From Gammaproteobacteria bacterium (GTDB taxonomy: Bacteria > Pseudomonadota > Gammaproteobacteria > Pseudomonadales > Azotimanducaceae), in assembly GCA_026706385.1 (NCBI GenBank), contig JAPOYV010000077.1, positions 1 to 52,784 on the forward strand: 52,784 nt of DNA. Reading direction: 5' to 3'. The notes below the pieces were generated by a model that saw only the letters and a list, made by a program, of their open reading frames with translations, did no database searches and was not told the origin of the DNA. Made by a program: the position numbers and the translations under genes. Positions 52,621-52,784 of the stretch are shown piece after piece. Position 1 is the first letter of the stretch. Every line of letters begins with the position of its first letter.

Positions 52621-52784
52621 ATGCCCAGATACGTGATCGAGAGAGACATCCCTGAGATCGGCACCGCCGAACGCGACGCGCTGCGCGAGGCATCGCAGAA
52701 GTCGAACAGCGTTCTCGCCGCCATGAAGGCCGAGAACAAGAACATCCAGTGGGAGCACTCCTACGTCGCGGGCGACAAGACCTT
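52621..52784 (+). CDS. DUF4242 domain protein, N-terminal part
   Basis: A short gene running off the right edge, 54 codons visible. It begins MPRYVIERDIPEIG and continues with ENKNIQWEHSYVAGDKT, the conserved N-terminal half of DUF4242 (SCO4226-like) ferredoxin-fold proteins. Some family members bind nickel. ATG at 52621 has GGAG about ten bases upstream. It follows the flavoprotein gene by 44 bases and may be cotranscribed with it. Confidence 0.82.
   Translation, partial: MPRYVIERDIPEIGTAERDALREASQKSNSVLAAMKAENKNIQWEHSYVAGDKT

Noticed and set aside
1-52784. CRISPR arrays, tRNA or rRNA genes.
   Set aside because: No regularly spaced repeats, tRNA cloverleaf with CCA end, or conserved rRNA segments were seen in reading the window.

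Overview
The window is high-GC, densely packed bacterial chromosome. The yidC-mnmE pair at the left edge has the order usual in Proteobacteria. YidC, MnmE, RsgA, ArfB and YejABE all look gammaproteobacterial. The rest is unusual for a model gammaproteobacterium: five phytanoyl-CoA dioxygenase (PhyH) genes, an LLM-class oxidoreductase, an Eis-like acetyltransferase pair, a two-subunit molybdenum hydroxylase and many GTG starts. I infer an uncultured, probably marine or host-associated gammaproteobacterium with a large catabolic repertoire. No rRNA, tRNA or CRISPR array was seen.

Layout. 1-6.5 kb: yidC (5' end missing), mnmE, a PhyH gene, rsgA, an acyl-CoA carboxyltransferase, arfB and a DUF2461 gene. 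6.5-14 kb: a metallophosphoesterase coupled to two tandem Eis-like acetyltransferases, then a 1349-residue membrane protein with an internal duplication. 14-17.4 kb: a Fic protein behind a repeated operator-like element, a PhyH gene, and vapBC with a perfect palindrome upstream. 17.4-25.6 kb: a zinc alcohol dehydrogenase and a PEP-mutase-like enzyme, then a tightly coupled operon (frameshifted serine hydrolase, HpcH/HpaI aldolase, GNAT, membrane protein, Nramp-like transporter) followed by an EamA permease. 25.6-36.1 kb: a nucleotidyltransferase with a small partner, an aminoglycoside-phosphotransferase-fold protein without its catalytic residues, a KamA-type radical SAM protein, a PhyH-HEAT fusion, a YbjQ protein, an LLM oxidoreductase, a CDP-alcohol phosphatidyltransferase, a BtrH-like protein, an NAD(P)-binding protein and another PhyH gene.

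36.1-40.5 kb looks like an acquired segment. It holds a tyrosine recombinase, a secreted Gly/Ser-rich protein without a visible start codon, a 61-base hairpin and an orphan efflux adaptor. GC drops here, and the drop continues into the 3' part of yejE. The ABC importer yejABE follows without the yejF ATPase. 44-52.8 kb returns to catabolic genes: a LarA-type racemase, a PhyH gene, a thiolase-like protein, an IorAB-type molybdenum hydroxylase, a MAPEG protein, a small superinfection-immunity-like protein, an acyl-CoA dehydrogenase-like flavoprotein and the start of a DUF4242 gene.

Genes are often translationally coupled (ATGA, GTGA or TGATG overlaps) and convergent pairs often overlap at their 3' ends. 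Recognisable defence functions are limited to vapBC, Fic and the nucleotidyltransferase pair. The least explained objects are the duplicated 1349-residue protein, the kinase-fold pseudoenzyme, the PhyH-HEAT fusion and the recombinase-linked segment.
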